In this document: piece by piece, positions 61,453-64,000 of the stretch | How positions within the stretch are numbered: position 1 is the stretch's first letter | How the letters are laid out: every line of letters starts with the position of its first letter | Source: CAZAMP01 sp964486455 | GTDB lineage: Bacteria; Eisenbacteria; RBG-16-71-46; CAZAMP01 | Assembly: GCA_964486455.1 (NCBI GenBank) | Contig: CAZAMP010000003.1 | Coordinates: 62,001 to 126,000, forward strand | Reading direction: 5' to 3' | DNA length: 64,000 bases | Notes under the pieces: model-generated | Databases searched by the model: none | The model's input: the letters and a program-made list of their open reading frames with translations, nothing else | What the model was told of the DNA's origin: nothing | Made by a program: the position numbers and the translations under genes

Positions 61453-61517
61453 GATGCCGGTCCTCGGCCGTCGTTGCTCCGTCGTAGTCAAAGTCGCGCG
61501 CCGCATTCCGGACACAC

Positions 61518-62723
61518 TCAGTTCAGGTCCGCGCCCGTGACATCTGGTGGTCTCTCGTCGGGCGGCATGAGTCCCGGTGCCGCCGCGTCCCGCTGCTCGT
61601 CCGGCGGGTACGTGCGTGCAAAGCCATAGACATTGGAGATTTTGCCGTAGATGTCGATATGCGGGGGGCCGAACTGACTCGTCACCACGACGCCGTATGC
61701 GAGTTCCACACCAGGGTGGGTGTGCTCAGACAACATACGTGGAAGCTCCGGAGCTACCGCAATGCCGGCCGGTAGCCACATGTTGCCGGAGGCTTGTCCC
61801 GGCCCTCCGAGGAATGTCAGCGGACGAGCGTCTTCTGACCGGAGGATCTGGACGTTTTCGAACGCCGCATCAACGACGAGCAGATTCCCATCCGGATCAA
61901 TGGCGATCCCCTTAGGTCGTGCGAAGAATCCAGGGTGGTAGCCTTGAGCCCCGTAGCTCTGGATGAAGTTTCCTTCTGAATCGAACTGCAGGATGCGGCA
62001 TGAGACCGTGTCGACGACATAGACATCACCGCCGGGGGCCACCGCGATGTTGGTGGGCGCGATCCATCCGAGGCTGTCGGCCGAAACGTCAAACGTTCCG
62101 ACAACCGATCCGTCGCCGCGATCCAGCAAATAGACGTCGTGTGTCTCGCGGTCGACGACGTAGATGACGCTCTCTCCGACGGCCACGTCGATCGGGGAGA
62201 TTTCGGTATCCTCTCCGTAGGTGCGAAGAAGGTCTCCATCCTGAGACATCTGATAAATGCGCCGCGCGCCAACGTCGGTTGCATAGATGTTACCGCTCGA
62301 ATCGCGATCGAGATTGATGAGCTTGTCGAAGCGGACAGAGCCGGCACTGCTCAACGCGGTCATTTCCTTGGTCTCGAGATCAATCCGCACGATGAGGTTC
62401 AGCTGAGTGTCGGCGACAAAGATCCGCGGCCCGACGACCGTTACGCCATAGGGCTTGCCGAATCGCTGGCTGGGCTGATCTCCGAGCACGAGTCGACTGA
62501 ACATGGACGGCTTGCTCACATCGTCCGAGCTGTAGATGCGCGTGAGAAACTGGTAGCGGGCCGTGTCGGGCGCCGCCGGATAGAAGACGAACGAGGATTG
62601 GCGCAGGTGACCCGACCCGCAGCCGAAAGTCTGCAAGGCGAGGATGAGAGAAACAAACGCGAGCATGACCCTTAGGCCATGCCGGGGTCCACTACGATGC
62701 GGACCGACCGCATGCGGTGACAT
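61518..62723 (-). CDS. NHL-repeat lipoprotein (first of the operon)
   Basis: The 401-residue product has a lipoprotein signal (LAFVSLILALQTFGC) and then a six-bladed-type NHL propeller, with blades such as KPYGVTVVGPRIFVADTQLNLIVRID, TNIAVAPGGDVYVVDTVSCRILQFDSEG and RPKGIAIDPDGNLLVVDAAFENVQIL. The C-terminal tail is proline-rich. I chose the ATG at 62723, as GGAGG is spaced seven bases upstream. It lies two bases or so from the pentaheme frame and 100 bases after the tetraheme gene, from which it is separated by a hairpin. Confidence 0.85.
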   Translation of the reverse strand: MSPHAVGPHRSGPRHGLRVMLAFVSLILALQTFGCGSGHLRQSSFVFYPAAPDTARYQFLTRIYSSDDVSKPSMFSRLVLGDQPSQRFGKPYGVTVVGPRIFVADTQLNLIVRIDLETKEMTALSSAGSVRFDKLINLDRDSSGNIYATDVGARRIYQMSQDGDLLRTYGEDTEISPIDVAVGESVIYVVDRETHDVYLLDRGDGSVVGTFDVSADSLGWIAPTNIAVAPGGDVYVVDTVSCRILQFDSEGNFIQSYGAQGYHPGFFARPKGIAIDPDGNLLVVDAAFENVQILRSEDARPLTFLGGPGQASGNMWLPAGIAVAPELPRMLSEHTHPGVELAYGVVVTSQFGPPHIDIYGKISNVYGFARTYPPDEQRDAAAPGLMPPDERPPDVTGADLN

Positions 62724-62778
62724 GAGATGTCCTCCATCGGGTGTCCGCATCGATCGATCCGCCGAACCAGAAGTCGGC

Positions 62779-62804
62779 CGCCCGGCTCCGTTTCAAGCCG
62801 GGCG
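62779..62804 (-). terminator. Intercistronic hairpin after the tetraheme gene
   Basis: CGCCCGGCT (62779-62787) and AGCCGGGCG (62796-62804) form a 9-base stem with an 8-base loop. It lies 20 bases beyond the tetraheme cytochrome stop and upstream of the next gene's start. Without a T-run, it is more likely to attenuate or to protect the upstream mRNA than to end all transcription. Confidence 0.5.
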
Positions 62805-62823
62805 ACTAGATCCGTGTCACAGT

Positions 62824-63525
62824 CTACTTGTCGTGACAGGTCAGGCAGAGGCCGGAGGCATCGCCAGTCGATACGTTGTTTCCAACGCGGAGCAGGTGCG
62901 TCCCTGGAACGGACTCACCCGGCTCGTCGTGAACGTCGTGGCACGACATGCACGCGACTTTGCCATTCTCCAGCACATCATCGATCGATCCGGAATCACC
63001 CATGAGATCGCTGACGGGGTGCAAGCCACCATCAGCCGCCGCGTCATAGACGATTCCCAGCGGGTGCGTGTTGCTTAGGTCGCCAGGCAGCGAGGCGCCT
63101 GGAACCTGGTACCCTGGGTGATCGTCCTGGATGAAGATGCTACCAGGATCATTGCTCTTGTTGTCGAACTGGTCGATCCCAACGGTTCCGTCGTGGCAAC
63201 CGAGGCACATTTTGGTCGTGCCTTCCGGCTCCGCGTCGAACGCGCCGTCGATCCACTTGATGTGGTCGTCTTCGGCGTACATGAGGTAGGACTGAGTTGA
63301 AACCTGGTGGTCCCAAAGCAATCCCAACGCTCCCAGATCGACATTCCGGTTGTGATCGTGGGGCACGTGGCAGACACGGCAGATCTCACCGCGGTGATTC
63401 CACGGTTCCGTAGAGAAATCGTGGGGAGATCCGACGATGCCCTGGCCGTCGCCGTTCGCCGCCGCTGTCGAAGCGAACGTCCCGAGCACTACGGCCAGCA
63501 TTCCGAGCACTAGCCATCCCTTCAT
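62824..63525 (-). CDS. Periplasmic tetraheme cytochrome c
   Basis: The 233-residue protein has a signal peptide (WLVLGMLAVVLGTFASTAAA) and four CxxCH sites (CRVCH, CLGCH, CMSCH, CLTCH). The start of the mature part, IVGSPHDFSTEPWNHRGEICRVCHVPHDHN, is a typical opening of doubled-CxxCH cytochromes. I chose the ATG at 63525 because GAGGAG precedes it; the frame is open upstream, but those residues look non-coding. It is the first gene of the conduit operon, with a good sigma54 promoter about 100 bases upstream. Confidence 0.9.
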   Translation of the reverse strand: MKGWLVLGMLAVVLGTFASTAAANGDGQGIVGSPHDFSTEPWNHRGEICRVCHVPHDHNRNVDLGALGLLWDHQVSTQSYLMYAEDDHIKWIDGAFDAEPEGTTKMCLGCHDGTVGIDQFDNKSNDPGSIFIQDDHPGYQVPGASLPGDLSNTHPLGIVYDAAADGGLHPVSDLMGDSGSIDDVLENGKVACMSCHDVHDEPGESVPGTHLLRVGNNVSTGDASGLCLTCHDK

Positions 63526-63550
63526 TGTGTTTGCTCCTCTTTTGTTTGTG

Positions 63551-63667
63551 CCTCTCGAAGAGTAACGCTCTCTCACCACCGTTCGGGCGGCAGTGCTGCA
63601 CTCAGGACAGCCACAGCTGTTTGCATTGGTCATGCCAGTTCCTCATTGTTGTTCTCACTTCGAGAGG
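63551..63667. promoter_or_regulatory. Inverted repeats flanking the sigma54 promoter
   Basis: CCTCTCGAAG at 63551-63560 and its exact reverse complement CTTCGAGAGG at 63658-63667 flank the sigma54 promoter. The outer copy is about 22 bases upstream of the -24 element in the leftward direction, and the other lies in the leader. They could be paired sites for one regulator and allow looping. Confidence 0.45.
63621..63640 (-). promoter_or_regulatory. Sigma54 promoter of the porin-cytochrome operon
   Basis: Read leftwards, CTGGCATGACCAATGCAA has GG at 63636-63635 and GC at 63624-63623, exactly ten bases apart, within strong matches to the -24 (TGGCAyG) and -12 (TGCA) elements. Transcription would begin near 63611, about 86 bases before the tetraheme ATG. 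Confidence 0.65.
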
Positions 63668-63790
63668 TCAGTCAAGTGGCTGCAATATAGTAAGATGTAG
63701 GAGATCGACTAGGGGGCGACGTGTCGGGACAGGTCAAGCGCGTGCTTTGGCGACCGAGGTGCGCGAAAGCACGCACCCTCAGGCCCGAGA

Positions 63791-63821
63791 TTGCGGGGCG
63801 TTCCGGGTGATGCGCTATACT
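63791..63821 (+). promoter_or_regulatory. Possible sigma70 promoter of the response regulator gene
   Basis: TTGCGG (63791-63796) and TATACT (63816-63821) are 19 bases apart, a long spacer. The -10 is good and the -35 moderate. Transcription would start near 63828. Confidence 0.4.
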
Positions 63822-63849
63822 GCATCCGGTCTTCCGCGAGTGGCCGGGG

Positions 63850-64000
63850 ATGATCGAGGGACGATTCGCAGCGCTTGAGGAGGAGAATGTGGTATCTGGG
63901 CCGAAAGACGAGGCCAGGGTTCTGGTTGTCGACGATGAGCGGCTCCTTCGATGGGGACTCGTCAAGCGCTTCCGGAATGCTGGCTATTCGGCCGAGGGGT
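63850..64000 (+). CDS. NtrC-type response regulator, N-terminal fragment
   Basis: The frame that runs off the right edge encodes VLVVDDERLLRWGLVKRFRNAGYSAEG, a receiver-domain start with the acidic DDE. The form DDExLLRWGL is common in NtrC-family regulators that act with sigma54. The start may be the ATG at 63850 or the GTG at 63889, which has a stronger GAGGAGGAG upstream. It is divergent from the conduit operon across a region with a sigma54 promoter, so it is the likely activator of that operon. The output domain lies outside the window. Confidence 0.7.
   Translation, partial: MIEGRFAALEEENVVSGPKDEARVLVVDDERLLRWGLVKRFRNAGYSAEG

Noticed and set aside
1..64000. CRISPR arrays, insertion sequences, prophage or conjugation genes
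   Set aside because: No regularly spaced repeats of 24-40 bases, no transposase, integrase or phage structural protein motif was seen in any frame I judged real.

Overview
The window is a contiguous, GC-rich (about 60-65 percent by eye) bacterial chromosome segment with about 52 protein genes, no rRNA, no convincing tRNA, no CRISPR array and no insertion sequence. Several traits suggest an uncultured lineage of the FCB superphylum or a neighbour (Eisenbacteria, Krumholzibacteria or Latescibacteria-like): secreted proteins that end in an SPNPF/FlgD-like sorting domain, a DUF2723 membrane protein, a DUF6754 operon, abundant multiheme cytochromes c, sigma54 regulation, and an archease-RtcB pair. 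This placement is an inference, because no rRNA is present.

Layout. 1-7131: start of an HD-domain hydrolase, then an operon joining the archaeal-type HMG-CoA synthase/thiolase/DUF35 trio to a methylcrotonyl-CoA-type acyl-CoA carboxylase whose alpha chain is split into two genes. 7142-16673: a TPR sigma54 activator translationally coupled to a small secreted protein, a GGQ ribosome-rescue factor, two tandem 912-residue M14 zinc carboxypeptidases with sorting domains, and a DUF1648 membrane protein. 16937-27474: an HDOD protein and a K+ channel, then a respiratory module (cytochrome c, DUF3373 outer-membrane protein, PsrA/PhsA-like molybdoenzyme, Fe-S subunit, NrfD subunit, TorD chaperone) that ends with a cysteine-rich PAS-sigma54 regulator. 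A sigma54-like promoter and an array of GTTTCA repeats precede it. 27539-37275: glycosyltransferase, archease, RtcB, OB-fold protein, a divergent isoleucyl-tRNA synthetase, and a NarX/NarL-like two-component system. 37312-45875: secreted and membrane proteins, a lipid headgroup operon (PAP2, CDP-alcohol transferase, HAD phosphatase), and a divergent pair of large membrane proteins that share a symmetric promoter.

46041-50465 is a five-gene operon of membrane proteins of unknown role (DUF6754 first, a degenerate sulfatase-like protein last). 50482-64000 is an extracellular electron transfer region: cytochrome c maturation genes (ccsA, resB, a ferredoxin), a hexaheme cytochrome, and a seven-gene operon on the minus strand with a sigma54 promoter upstream. 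That operon encodes a tetraheme cytochrome, an NHL lipoprotein, a pentaheme lipoprotein, a 648-residue outer-membrane barrel, a second NHL lipoprotein and two large multiheme cytochromes (29 canonical CxxCH sites in the operon). A divergent NtrC-type response regulator starts at the right edge.

Together the right third looks like a trans-envelope electron conduit plus the machinery that attaches its hemes, and the molybdoenzyme module looks like a periplasmic respiratory enzyme with its own regulator. The strongest candidates for undescribed biology are the NHL-containing porin-cytochrome operon, the DUF6754 membrane operon, and the HMG-CoA synthase/methylcrotonyl-CoA carboxylase operon.
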